In this document: one piece after another, positions 38,749 to 50,611 of the stretch
Layout: the number at the start of each line of letters is the position of its first letter
Position numbering within the stretch: position 1 is the first letter of the stretch
NCBI GenBank assembly: GCA_026874595.1
Contig: CM049309.1
Coordinates: forward strand, 47,972,079-48,036,078
Reading direction: 5' to 3'
Length of the DNA stretch: 64,000 bases
Source of the DNA: Sipunculus nudus
Taxonomy: Eukaryota; Annelida; Sipuncula; Golfingiida; Sipunculidae
Program-made: the position numbers and the translations under genes
The notes under the pieces: generated by a model
The model's database searches: none
The model's input: the letters and a program-made list of their open reading frames with translations, nothing else
Told to the model about the DNA's origin: nothing

Positions 38749-38840
38749 CTCTCCTTGAGAAATTCTGCAAATTCCTTACTGGAGAGCTGGCCATGTTTCA
38801 TGTTATGGTACAGTACATCAAACCCGTTATTCTTCTCCCC
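38749..38840 (-). CDS. FCHO: FCHO protein, coding exon 2: start of F-BAR domain
   Basis: A 92-base exon on the minus strand with acceptor TTCCTTAG| and donor GGAGAG|GTAAGT. It reads [18 protein letters not shown] and then [12 protein letters not shown], nearly identical in its first part to vertebrate FCHO1/2. This is the first F-BAR helix region, which dimerises and binds phosphoinositide-rich membrane. It ends in phase 2 and joins exon 3 in frame. The intron to exon 1 (38841-43529) holds Helitron-like elements (39047-39530 and 39531-41721). Confidence 0.93.
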
Positions 38841-39046
38841 CTAAGGAAAAAGGTAGAAATATTTCACATTTTGTTTCCTCAATTAAATAATCTTAAAACA
38901 TATAGGTATGTTTTCCTGCAATTGAACTAGATTTGAATCTATATTAAACTGTATATCCCTCAGGGCATATTTTGGCAGAGCAGATACCTTGTAGTAAAAA
39001 CATCAAAATGATTTCTTGCTATGCTGAACCTGTTCACATGGAAAAA

Positions 39047-39530
39047 ACAAGTGACCCATGGGTCATGACGCTCAGCTGACTGGGAAGAGATTTGCAAAAG
39101 GAAATTTTATCATCTGAATGGTAGTATATACCCATTCAACTGAAGCATCAAACAGATTAACCAACAGGCTGAGATTGTGTCTGTATTAATATATCTAAAA
39201 AATAGAAAAAAAAAAAATACAGGTGGCTCCACCAGTCTGCAGAAACAAATAAAAACACTTAATGTTCAATATCCATGCAAAGAAGCATGGTGGTCTCTGG
39301 ATTAGTTGTTCAGATACTTCAGCTTTTGTATCAAATTTTCCATTATTCTGAGGGATACTTTGCAGTCCTATAGCTTGGAGGATATGGGTAACAGAGACCT
39401 AATTTCAGGTTTCCACAGACACTTTTCATGGGCCTCCTTGCATGACAAGAATGAAGATTCTAGGTCCAGTTGTTACAATTTGTACCTTGTTGACAGATAA
39501 CCACATCTTTAAAGGTCTCAAAAATAAAGA
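39047..39530 (-). mobile_element. Partial GCTCAGCTGA-ended element, left part before a nested copy
   Basis: It starts AACAAGTGACCCATGGGTCA at 39047 and contains the CCACCAGTCTGCAG / TTCAGATACT unit also present at 35.8 and 37.3 kb. It is cut at 39530 by the element at 39531-41721, and its continuation after 41721 was not recognised. Confidence 0.5.
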
Positions 39531-41721
39531 AACAAGGGACCTATGGGTCACGACGCTCAGCTGTTATATATGATAAAAAAATATTATTTAGAAATGAGGC
39601 ACATGCTGGTTTTGTGTGGTTATAAATATAAGCTGTATTATGAGTTGTTGTTGTTTAGCTTATGTATGATTTTGATAGTACCTTTGGAGACAGGGAAGAG
39701 GATTGATTTCATTTATTTTATTAACAAATGGTGTGCTATTGTCACACAGATTTTGACTTGGCCATTAACTTATAAGCAGAATATATAATATAAGGGTTTA
39801 ACTTTTAATTTAAAAAAATTACAAATATTGTCCCAAATATTATTTTTTTTAAAAATAATAAGAGAATCATATGATTTTTTAAAATGAAATATAACTGAAA
39901 TGATTATTAAAATAATATTAAAGAATATATTCATGAATGCATTCATGAATACATTTTGAAAGTATTTGCACTGGTATTCCTATACTTTCATTTTTACCTG
40001 AATTCCCATTCTTTATGCAAGAAATTTTATAATGGAGTACATAATCATATTCGTATTTAAATACAATTACAAAGTATTCGCACCATGACTGTTATTTATT
40101 CAGTTTTCACCAAACAATGATGTTGAGAATCCAGAATATACAAAATTCACACATTTAAATAATGATCATAAGTACCTGGTTTTATGGCTTTTATTTATAT
40201 TAAAAAAAAAATGTAATAAATTCATTTTGGACTAATTTCACATCAATGTACACACTAGACACAGTAGGAATCTAGATTAATATTATCAACTGCATCTTTG
40301 TCTATCATTAATTTCCATCATATGATCCCTAATGACTTCTTTATCATTAAAATTGAACTGAAAAATACCATAGGTGACTGCATGGTGTTATTTGGAATAC
40401 GTGACATTCTATCCATCGATACAAGATTCTTATATCATCAGTAACTGCAAGTTAATTTCCTGTTATTATAAACTAACAAATTTCTTTTCTATTTTTCTTT
40501 AATTTTTTATTAAAAACCAATAAAAATTTATTAATTTATTGTTTATTGTTATGTAGTTGGTTAAAACTACTAGATGAGTTGGGTTGGACACCTGTATCAA
40601 CTGTGGCTGGCCATAAGCTGCCTGGATTCCCCTGTAAGCCTCGCCTCAAGCATGCATAATTTGCTGAAAGCCCATAACTTAAAACAATTACGCAATACTG
40701 ACATCATTCTGGCATGTGCATAGAGAATGAAAAATATGTATATTATTTATGATTAAAGTCAGATCAGTGGTTTTGATATTAGGCAGTCTTGAAGTATAAC
40801 AATGGGTTTTTAATGGAAAAATGAAGTTTTTCATTAATATCTTGAAGGTATTAAGTCCTAGTGACCAAATTCTTGGCATGGTAGGGGATTTTGGAGACAT
40901 CTAGCTGTATGCGGAATTTAAGGAACTAAGAGCTGAAGCTGGGGAGCTGAGCTCTTGCAAACTGCATAACACTAGCTTGATGTAAACAATATGTTACATG
41001 GTGCTTGAAAACTTGAATAAAATCTACAGTTTTTGATCAACTGGTTTCAAATTTTTGGTGTTAACAGTTGAAAAGGTAACAAAAACATGCTGTGAAAACT
41101 AAATCCACAGTACTCACAGGAAAAAAACGTGCCATGGTCAAAGTTGGGCAAAATTTAAGGTACCAATTTTTTATTTTTATTAATATTTTAAAAAATTTCA
41201 AAGATTTTCATCTAATTTTGGGTATACAATTTAATTTTGATTAAATAAAGTTATATTACTGGAAAAAAGGTCCATAGCTTTAACATGTTTTGTGTGAAGT
41301 GATCAAATATCTTTCCTGATTTTTTACAAAATGCATTATGTTTGGGTCCATAACTTTTTTAAATTATATAATACAGACATAATTTCTTGAACGTACATAG
41401 GAACTATATAGAGGAATATTTATGGTAAATATGAGGAAAAACAGATGAGTGGTTTTGATATTAGGCAGTCCTGAAGTGTGAAAAAAGGTTTTTAATAAAA
41501 AATTGAGGTTTTTTCTTAATTTCTCAAAGGAACGAAGTCGAAAAGACCCAGTTTTTGGCTTGGTAGGAGATCTTGGGGACATCTAACATTATGCCGAATT
41601 TTGGATACCTAGGTCTTACGGTTTCAAAACGTGCCACATCTACGGACGGACGGACAGACGGACGGACGACGGACAATGGACCACGACTATAGCTCAGATG
41701 ACTTATAGTCAGCTGAGCTAA
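39531..41721 (-). mobile_element. Helitron-like element, GCTCAGCTGA-ended family
   Basis: A 2.2-kb copy with left end AACAAGGGACCTATGGGTCA and right end ATAGTCAGCTGAGCTAA, parallel to 33693-35817. It carries the 24-bp palindrome near 39928, a GGACGGAC run near 41645 and no plausible gene; frames at 39543-39788, 40688-40900, 41364-41582 and 41524-41739 lie in the repeat. It sits in FCHO intron 1. Confidence 0.65.
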
Positions 41722-43529
41722 AAAACAATTGCCAGGCATATGAGGTTGGAAATGTGAACAAATTTATATATGGATTACTATCTTATTGAAATAGAGCGAA
41801 CTGTTCCGTTGAGCATAAAAACTCTTCAAGTTGGACATGATTTGTATTATTATTGAAGTTACCAAATGCCCTGTAAAATAGTGAATGATTATTTATTACT
41901 AATAAAATTGCAATAACCATTTTATCACCATGCTGAGCACTTCTAATTTATTTACAAACACATTTGGGCTAACAAAAACTGTATTTTCCTGTCTGGTTTG
42001 GAAGAGGAACAACTGATTTTTTTTACAGCCAGGCAAATATCATTACATGTAGTAACTCACAGGTCATGAAACACTCACAGATAAAATATGCAAGTCAAAG
42101 ACTCCTTTTTAGAAATTGTTTGCATGCATACACTGTACAGTTCACAACACAGTTCCCACATGCTGAATGCTTGAAAGCTGAAATTTGTACAAAAAAAGGG
42201 GGAAATATATTTTAAGAGAGATACAGTACAGAACCAGGCAGTACTAATCCTTGGTTGATACAAAGCTGCAAACATAATGTGAGAGGTTATAATATTTTAT
42301 TTAGGTAAAGAGAGCCTGATGCAATCTTGAGAACTTTACATGTAAGAACATATTTTTCATTTTAAGCACTGTCAAGTATATAAAATCTGATCTACATCTC
42401 AACAAAACAAACAGGTGTTGCATAAATTCTTTCCTCATAAAATTACACAGCCATAGATTGGTGATTGTTCAGTAAAAATGCACTGAAAGTTTATAACTTT
42501 ATTCATGAATTAAGGGTGCACAAAGGGGACTGCGTCCTTTTGATCTGAGACCAAAAATACGAAAAAATTGATTCTGATTATTTGAAATCGACTGATGTTG
42601 CCAGCATTTAAACAGCAATGATGTTGGTGACTTTCGTCAAATTGTAGGACCACTAATATACATTCCATGAAATATGATGTTTATGTCTAATTTGAGTAAT
42701 TTCAGCTTTCAGGTACCCAAGTAGCTCATAAGAAGTCAATACAAGAAAATATACACAGGTAATTCTTTAAATCCTTTATTTAAGTAAAAACTAACCAAAA
42801 TATTGACCAGTTTCCATAGCTATTCTATTGGAATTTAGTAGACAGTATGTGGTGTTTTTTATTCTCAGTACTGACAATAAAAATTCAAGGAAAAATTACC
42901 ACGGAGCGACTTTAGACTCCAGACTGTATATTGGCTAAAGGAACAAAGTAAAGGATAGGGAACAACATTCAATAAGGTGCAAGTACATGAAGTATACTTC
43001 ATGTAATAACAAATAGGCATGACAATACTTCAGGTATTGAAAATCATGGTATGGCAGGAATAAAATAAACATATAGTTTGACCCCGATTAGGCCTGTGTT
43101 GAAAGTAGCCTAGATTCCAAAGAAGAGCCAATACGACAACATATTCAATCATAGGTGACTAAGTCTCGCACTGTTGTCAGTGATGAAACCAACAGTGGCA
43201 ACAGCAACAATCAACACTGACCCACTGTACCTTCCAAATTTTATCAATTGACAGATTATGTAAATCAGCAAAATGGAAATTCGATTTTCATAAAGTAATG
43301 CTGTGAAACTTTCTCCGAAATATACCCAGACCGTGCATTCTAACTTAATTTACAATCAGAATCGTTAAACTGTCAGTCACCCGGGGTAAGCTGGTCAGAT
43401 CACTTGTTAAAGCGCCGTACAAACCACGCCCACCAAATCATTCACTTAAACATTCCCTCCGCTATCATTGCATTATGATTTATGCATATTTGGGGTCTAT
43501 ATTTCATGCATGCGTGTTAGCAGACCTAC
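41722..43529 (-). other. FCHO: FCHO intron 1, distal part
   Basis: AT-rich intron between the element ending at 41721 and exon 1. No repeat or extra exon was recognised; the 66-codon minus frame at 42075-42275 has no domain. Confidence 0.6.
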
Positions 43530-43559
43530 CCAAAAATATTCTGTGAATGACAAAACCAT
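43530..43559 (-). CDS. FCHO: FCHO (F-BAR domain only) protein, coding exon 1
   Basis: A ten-codon first coding exon reading MVLSFTEYFW, followed by a donor (TGG|GTAGGT) in phase 0. It joins exactly to exon 2, which begins GEKNNGFDV, giving the [13 protein letters not shown] junction typical of the FCHO1/2 N-terminus. FCHO proteins are membrane-bending F-BAR proteins that nucleate clathrin-coated pits and bind AP-2 and cargo adaptors through a C-terminal mu-homology domain. The exon is too short for ORF-based detection and was recognised only by its fit to exon 2. The 5' UTR should continue to higher coordinates; its start was not located. Confidence 0.85.
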
Positions 43560-45050
43560 TTTCGCCGAGGAAGAGGACGATCCTGGCTTGAAAATGGAGA
43601 TGTAGATCTATTTGTGTCAAGTGCGCATGTCAACAACCTGCTTCCGTGAGCCGTTTGAGATATCAACAGGCAGGTTCAATGCTTGTTTAAGATCATTCTA
43701 GCTGCTGAAACCGAAATTTATATTCTAAATTGATTACGTTCCCTATATCATGGAGACGAATTAAACTTTTACAAAATAAATATGCTGATTTTTTGGTTGA
43801 AAAGACGAATAGATTCTGGGGCAGTAGCCCATTTTCTATTAAAGTTTTAAATGGACATTGACGGTTTATATATTTTGACAAAACATACCTGTAAAATATT
43901 TACTTTTTTAACCACTAGATGGCACTATGTATATGATAATGAACAGTTCGAGGGACGTATTTCAAGGCATAATATATATTATCACGTGAGACGCACAGAT
44001 TGACAGCTCTCAGGAAATATTTTCTATAGGGTGTTTGTTTTATGTATACATTAAATTCAATCTCAACACCTGAATTTTATTTTAGTTAAGAAAAACGGGT
44101 TTAGTATCGCCAATATATTCCAGTTTCTAAAGTGGACCACAGATGTCGCCACCTGCCAAGCGTTTCCACATCATCAACTCCGCCTAAAACAGCACAAAAA
44201 GACTGGAGGTGGTGGTGGTGTCGGGGGCGGGCAGGGACTCTCTCCAATTATCTTAAAAATATATACTTATCCTCATACAATTTAAGCCCAATATTCTCTA
44301 CTGTCCTGTACACCCGCCTTTACAAACAAAACAAGAAATTCAAGGTTAAACGCAAAATAATTACTATGGCCCCACTCGAGAGTGTGAAACTGGTTTCTGT
44401 TCATCGAAACCATTCACTTACTAATAGTGAAACCGAATCTGGTTTTGGCGAAACTGCCCACTCGAAAATTATACTGGAAAGATGGCGGAGGTGGGCAAAA
44501 GTAGTGCTATTTTGTTAATTATTTTATGAATGGATACTGTTAATGCCTGTTAGAGTTTAATAAGCAACGATTGAGATATAAACATTATTTCGGAAATGTT
44601 TTGAATTCAATGTTCCCTACTATAACCATGTATATCTAAAGATGAGCCGCACGTATCCTGTGCATCCATGCCGTCTGACACATATACATGTTATAAGATG
44701 GAGAGAAACAGTCTATTTTCATCATAATTTAATATATATTTGCCAGTCACAATTAATCATGCTCTCATTGAGTCTCAAAGTGCCAAGGCAAGCGTTTGAG
44801 AAAATTTCATCATTAATTTATTTAATTAATAATACATAATTTACGATGTTATCAATATTTTCTATGAAAACCGAAACCGTCCACTTATAAATACAAAGTG
44901 AAACCATACAGAACCGGTTTTCCCGGAACCGAAACCAGTTTCGAATTTTCTAGTGCGCCCTTTGTGGAAATTCACCAGGAAAACAAAATCCTTACGACCT
45001 GCTGGTCTGCCATGAAAGAGGTAGACTGGCAAGATACTAGTCGCCGACGT

Positions 45051-45083
45051 CGACGCAACAGGTTTCAGGTTTCTGTTGCGTCG
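45051..45083. other. Perfect 11-bp GC-rich hairpin
   Basis: CGACGCAACAG (45051-45061) and CTGTTGCGTCG (45073-45083) form an 11-bp perfect stem around an 11-base loop (GTTTCAGGTTT), extended by GCCG/CGGC-like flanks. It is in the intergenic region, at one end of a stretch with dispersed GAAACC motifs (44380-45110). It may be the end of an unidentified mobile element. Confidence 0.7.
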
Positions 45084-45366
45084 CCGGCCCACCAAAGGGC
45101 TAACTGGGGTTAAAGCACGATACGATCTGTTACTCTTAGAAAGGAAATTAAATAAAAATATTTCCTATGGTTTTTACAAACCAATGTTCACATAATGTTG
45201 TATGTCGAAAGGCCTGTAATAAAAAATAACCATTCTGGAAAACATGAAGCACCTGTAACATCAACAACTGACAGTATTTGTCCAGAGGGAATTGAAGCAT
45301 TAACAGCCCGGTAGACATCTTGCATTTGGTGGCAGTCCTGTATAAGGCTTTAGGCCTGTGTACTAT

Positions 45367-45572
45367 CAGAAGCGGATCCGGGGGGGGGGGGGGGGGGGGT
45401 CCAGAGGGTCCGGACCCCCCTTTTTCACCCGAAGCAACCTTTTTTAAGGGGTTTTGGACGTAATTTTGCGGCCTGGACCCCCCTTTTCCAGACCTGATGA
45501 CCTTTTTTTAGGAGTTTCATTAGTCCTCCTGGGTTGGACCCCCCCTTTTCCTAAATCCTGGATCCGCCCCTG
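45367..45572. mobile_element. Small MITE with GGATCCG inverted ends
   Basis: The left end CAGAAGCGGATCC and the right end GGATCCGCCCCTG are inverted repeats (CAGxxGCGGATCC). They are flanked by ACTAT on both sides (45362-45366 and 45573-45577), a likely target duplication. The inside has a long G tract and repeats of TGGACCCCCCTTTT. hAT-like ends of this kind are common in animals, but the 5-bp duplication does not fit hAT's usual 8 bp, so the superfamily is open. Confidence 0.6.
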
Positions 45573-47912
45573 ACTATTATGTTCATATTTTAAATTCCTT
45601 GGTGCAAAATAGGGCCGAGAAGAGAACAGTAATGTTTTCTAGTGGTCAAATATACAATACACATAGATGTACTGAACATTAATCAATGGATATATGTTAA
45701 ATCTCACAGTTGTGTATGGAGTGTTCTAATCACAGTTAACAGCAGGTGCAATCTATGGACTCCACAATGCGTCAGTCACTGAAAAAAAGCAATTGAGGAG
45801 TTCATTCTTATGGGCTAGCAAGATACATGAACTTGAAACCTGACAACTCGGATACAATTGTGCATGTTCTTCCTCTGGTTACAGTAAGCATCCAGGATTA
45901 CCGGCAGATATTACCATTTGCACCTCCAAGTTTTAACAGGGGTTATTTGATTAACATAGTCTGATACGTTAAGATAGCATATCAGCACGTAACCCTGGGG
46001 TGGGTTATGTCATTGTACTAAACACTTCTAATCATATATCGTTCCTAATATTTTTAAAGAAGGTACAATTAACGGGAGGGTGAATAGCCTGACCTTTCAT
46101 GTTTTTTAACCGACGTAAATATGAAATGTCAACATTTAGTCGTTATACATCCAACAATTTTCTTGAAAACCATCCGCAATGACCATTAGGATGGCAATAA
46201 TATTTTATACATTTTATAATTAAAAATTACAATTATAAATTCAAATTTTGTTCGACTTATCTGCTTCTATTGGGCGGTGTAGTGGACCATCACCCCCTGG
46301 CATTGTCAGAGATGCTTTGAAAAAGATCAGTTCAAAGGGCTTACCTTAGCAGTCGTAATCGGCGTTTTTGTGTTGCAGGGAATAAATTCTCTTCGTCCAA
46401 GTTCTCCCATGGGATTCAGTAAGCCCTGTGTTCTGCGTATGTGTTTCGCTCACTGATGAGTCAGTTCGACAGGATGGATTGAATAACTATGTTACAAGGT
46501 TTACAGTCAAATCTATGTGTTTTAACCAGAATCAAACTTTCCTATTTCTCCATTTGAAACCTGTCTGCTGCAAAACATAGGTGTGTGGATATGTCAGAAA
46601 CTGCTTAACCTGGATACCAATAAAACTGAGGTAATGGTAATAGGTACAAACCAGCAACGGTCAAAAGTTCAGTCGCAGACTCTGAGAATGTGTGACCCTG
46701 TAGTTTGTGCCAACTTCTAGTCGAAGGAATCTGGGGTCGTTTGACTAAAGGGCCATGCCGTCGGCAAACAGGTAAATAATCTCTAAGGCTTAATACCACT
46801 TGCGTAATATAGCAATGATCCAGAGTTTTCTTACTTATCAAATTGCTTATGCCAAGGATTGATCGTTTCAACTCTTTGTAATGTGGTGTACCTTCTTAGT
46901 TAAGCCCAGGTCACACCAAAGCGCACGACAATTTGCTCGCGCGATTGACCCAGGATCTGGTAGTACATGACACGACCAATTTCGGAAATTTTATATAAAG
47001 TCACCCTCACACATCGTAGGTTTGTTCGAGTTGTGTAATCGTCTAAAACCGTCTGACCAAATCACAAGATAACACATCAAACGCACACAAACCCTTGAGA
47101 ACGCAGACAACGCGCGTAAGAACGTGAACAGAGACGCTCACAGGCGATGTATCTGAATATTTTGGACGTGCTCGAATTCTTTTGTAATCGCAGGTAAACG
47201 TGACAAAACGCGATATAAAAGAAACGGTATGGCTGGAAAATTTAAAAGGAAAGAAACGCACACAAGAAAAACACGTCACAATGACGCTTCTGCGCCGTTT
47301 TCACAACTTCACGCCACAAAAACACGAAAGAGCGGACGTGAAATTGCGGACGCTGGATTGCCTGATCATCCATACAGGAATATCGACTGATCGCAAGACC
47401 ACTCCGAGAAAAAAACTCATGAAACAGATAGAGTGCAATACATTTTCACTGTCATATAATTTACGTGACTATATTTTATTCTTTACTTCTTTATAATATT
47501 TAGAGCCGTCATACTGGAATCAAGACTATTGTTATTTTTCTACATTGACAAAGGAGCAGGCCGGGCATGGGATTATATTCATATCTAAGGTCCTGTCTGA
47601 CCCCCTTGTTGATTTCTAGGGCACTTTTTAGTACTATGGAGAAGATTGATGTTTTTGTTATCATTTTATGATAATATTTCTTATGAATGGAGACTAACTG
47701 AATTGTTTTGCAAAACTTGTAAGGGGGGGGGGGGGGGATTTCAACATTGACGCATTCCGTGCCTGAGAAACCAACCAACCTGAAGTGGCTATTAGATATC
47801 AGAGCCCATAAACTATATATCATTCTTAATTTTACACAGTTTTCTATCTTATGAGGCATATTAAAGCAGAGTTACTCTTTCATTTGTCAAGATGTTCATA
47901 TTTTGTATCCTT

Positions 47913-49060
47913 CAAAACAAGAGTTTTGCGGATACTAATGTTTTCACACGGGTTTCGCCGTCCCCGCCGCCGCATTCGTTTCCGGTGAACTCCTCTGAGA
48001 CCCTTGGACCGATCATTCCGAAAAGAAGCATAATTATTCGGTTACATGTGAACTGGTGCCTTACAAAGAATGGTGGCACCACCTGCAATCTCTTTTGTGC
48101 AGTATGAATCTGGGTGTATTACTGCTAACAGCCAATATCTCGGGAGTGGTTGTATGTATTGGGTGGAAATAGTACATGTCCATAGATCTTTGGATACCCC
48201 CAACTCATATTCGAGACTGGTGGCGCCACCTACAATCATTTTTGCGTGGCGACCATCCATACCTTTGCTTTGGGTAAATAATCACCCATATCTCAGGAGT
48301 GTTCAATATTGCTCTGAAATTTAGCATGTCCACCTATCTTGAAGAGTTTTGTCGTAGACCAGACAGAGGGCGCCACCTACCTTCCCGTTTTAGTAGAATA
48401 CATTGGTCCCCTTTCTTAGGAGCGGTTTGCCGTATTGGCCTGAAATTGTGCAGGTTTATAGATCTTAGATACCTCCATTTCATACTCAAGATTGGTTGTG
48501 CCATTTCGATTGTTTCCGCGTGGCGTCCATCCGTCCGTTTGCTTTGGGTGAAAATCGGTCATATCTCAGGAGTGGGTGGATATATCAGCCTGAAATTTTG
48601 CTTGATTATCCGTCTTGGATAGTTCGTTTTAGATCAGACAGGTAGCGCCACCTGCTGTTTCTATTTGTTAAATACATTTATGCACTTTTTCACGGTTGTG
48701 GTTTGGTGTCTCGTCCTGATATTTTGCATGTTCTCTTGGGTAGATTTCTCATTCACGAGACTAGTTGCACCACCTGCAATCACGCATTTGCAGAATACGT
48801 TCATGCATTTATCTCAGGACTGTTTGAATGTTTCATCCTGAAATTTCACATGCCCATAGATTTTAGATACTTCCATCCCACACTGAAGACTCGTGGCGCC
48901 ATCTGCAATCGTTTTTGCATGGCGTTCATCCATGCGTTTGCTTTAGGTAAAAATCACTTTTATCACAGGAGTGGTTCAATGAAGGGATCTGAAAATCGGC
49001 ATGTCCATCCATCTTAGATAGTTTACTCGTACACTAGACAGGGGGCGCCACCAAGATTGT
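47913..49060 (+). mobile_element. Old Helitron-like element with GGCGCCACC units
   Basis: It begins TTGTATCC and keeps the 5' hairpin (AAAAC/GTTTT inner arms, GGATAC), followed by ATGTTTTCA and a CGCCG-rich stretch as in copies 1 and 2. Diverged units with GGTGGC(A/G)CCACC, GGGCGCCACC, GTGGCGCCATC or TAGCGCCACC recur at about 48074, 48221, 48370, 48645, 48895 and 49046. The right end is not defined. The frames at 48070-48324, 48299-48622 and 48703-49017 are repeat frames. Confidence 0.6.
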
Positions 49061-50174
49061 GATTTGACTCTGTTAAATGTACACAGATATCTGGTCTGCA
49101 CTGTTTAGCACAGTTTAAACTTTGCGTGTTTTTTTTTTTACACAGACTAATAATTTCATTTAGCAATGGCTTGGTGAGATTGCATGTGTTTTTCAAAATG
49201 ACGAGAAATATGAAATACTGAGGGCTCCTATAACTCGTTATTAAACTGAAAATGATTCATGCATCTTGGTAAATACAATATTTTATTGCAGAGTTAGTAA
49301 TGAGAATATTAATTCTTCGCCTGGAACTACACATAAGTACAAATTCAACAAAATAAATACATGTGCTGTCAACAATAAGTATATGTTTCAAACATTATTT
49401 AGCATGTACATTATAAGGGGAGAAACCTACAGGACTGACAAATAACTATGTGATCGTTTTCTTACTTAAATACATTTGTGATTATGGCCGAACATCTCAC
49501 AGTTTTCGTCATATGTTAAGTCGTCACTCCCTATAAAAAGAACACTGATGTTTTGATAAACAAAAGGAATGTTTGAGAATAAATCCTCCCTGTGTTTGGC
49601 ATACAATAAACAAATTAAAAATAGTGTTTGCGGGGGGGGGGGGGTCTCCTCTTGCTGCTCACATGACAAAATAGATTATCAATACCATGGTTTGCATACA
49701 GGTGAGCTTCAGCAATCTACATCCCAGTCTCATTCTTGTATGGAATATCTGTACAGCTCGGCTTCCACTAAAATAACTAAAATATTCGAGTGGGCTGGGT
49801 AGATTTCGTTCTATATTTTTCTTTTCAAACTATTAACTGATGGACTCTCCCTCGTTACCGGATCTAAAGAATTCCACAATTTTCCACATTATAAATGTAT
49901 TTAGTCTGGCCCAGGTGCGAGCTGCAGGTGCGCGCAAGTCGACTTTATTGTGCAATTCGTAATTGGAGGTGTTTCCGACAGTATCCGGTATATTAGCTGG
50001 CATAGGTATGCATTAGGTCATCATGAAGCTTGATTAGAAGCGTCACTTTGTAACACTATGTGAAACGGTACAGGAGCATTGATTTAGACTTTTTGTTATA
50101 CTTTTCCCGACAACTTTATTTTTTTTGGTTAGATTTTAAACTTTTTCATAAATTTCAAAATGACAGCCCCGCCC

Positions 50175-50178
<4 letters not shown>

Positions 50179-50245
<67 letters not shown>

Positions 50246-50273
50246 GATATATATATATATACCGATATATATA
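50179..50273. repeat. (TA)n microsatellite
   Basis: About 95 bases of AT repeats with scattered substitutions; it makes the isoleucine/tyrosine frame at 50060-50287, which is not a gene. Confidence 0.95.
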
Positions 50274-50514
50274 ATTTTTTTTGGTAGAGGTAACCGCCTA
50301 CACTTTTTTTTTAAATGCTAATTTTACAACATATATGTACATCTGCAGAATTCCATTCCGGTTTACATAGGAATATACGTGACAGGGTAGTATCAAACAC
50401 TCTCATTTTATGTCCTGCATGGTGTCAACCAGGCCCGAAGACTACTGCCCATGTGGGCCCTGGGTGCTCATTGCTGCATTGCAAGCCCCGAAAGGCGAAC
50501 TCGTTGTGAGTGAA

Positions 50515-50611
50515 ACACGGCCGTTGGGCAAGGCCTTCCCATCAAGCCTGCAGAGCGCTCACTCTGGGTAGGGGCCGACCGAGTAAAATCTCACCGCCTC
50601 GGCTTAGATTC
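50515..50611 (-). mobile_element. 5'-truncated copy of the same SINE
   Basis: GCCGTTGGGCAAGGCCTTCC and CCTGCAGAGCGCTCAC match the body of the SINE at 28656-28829, up to CACCGCCTCGGCT. The tRNA-like head is missing beyond 50611. The frame at 50510-50701 falls partly in it and is not a gene. Confidence 0.7.

Noticed and set aside
44132-44518. 128-codon plus-strand frame in the intergenic region
   Set aside because: Low-complexity start (WRWWWCRGR from GGT repeats), no domain, no splice or promoter support.
45379-45400. Long G tract, and similar G or C tracts at 3016, 3522, 34975, 47723, 49632 and 27735
   Set aside because: Considered as G-quadruplex regulators. Pure homopolymers are common in this genome type and prone to assembly error, so no function is claimed.
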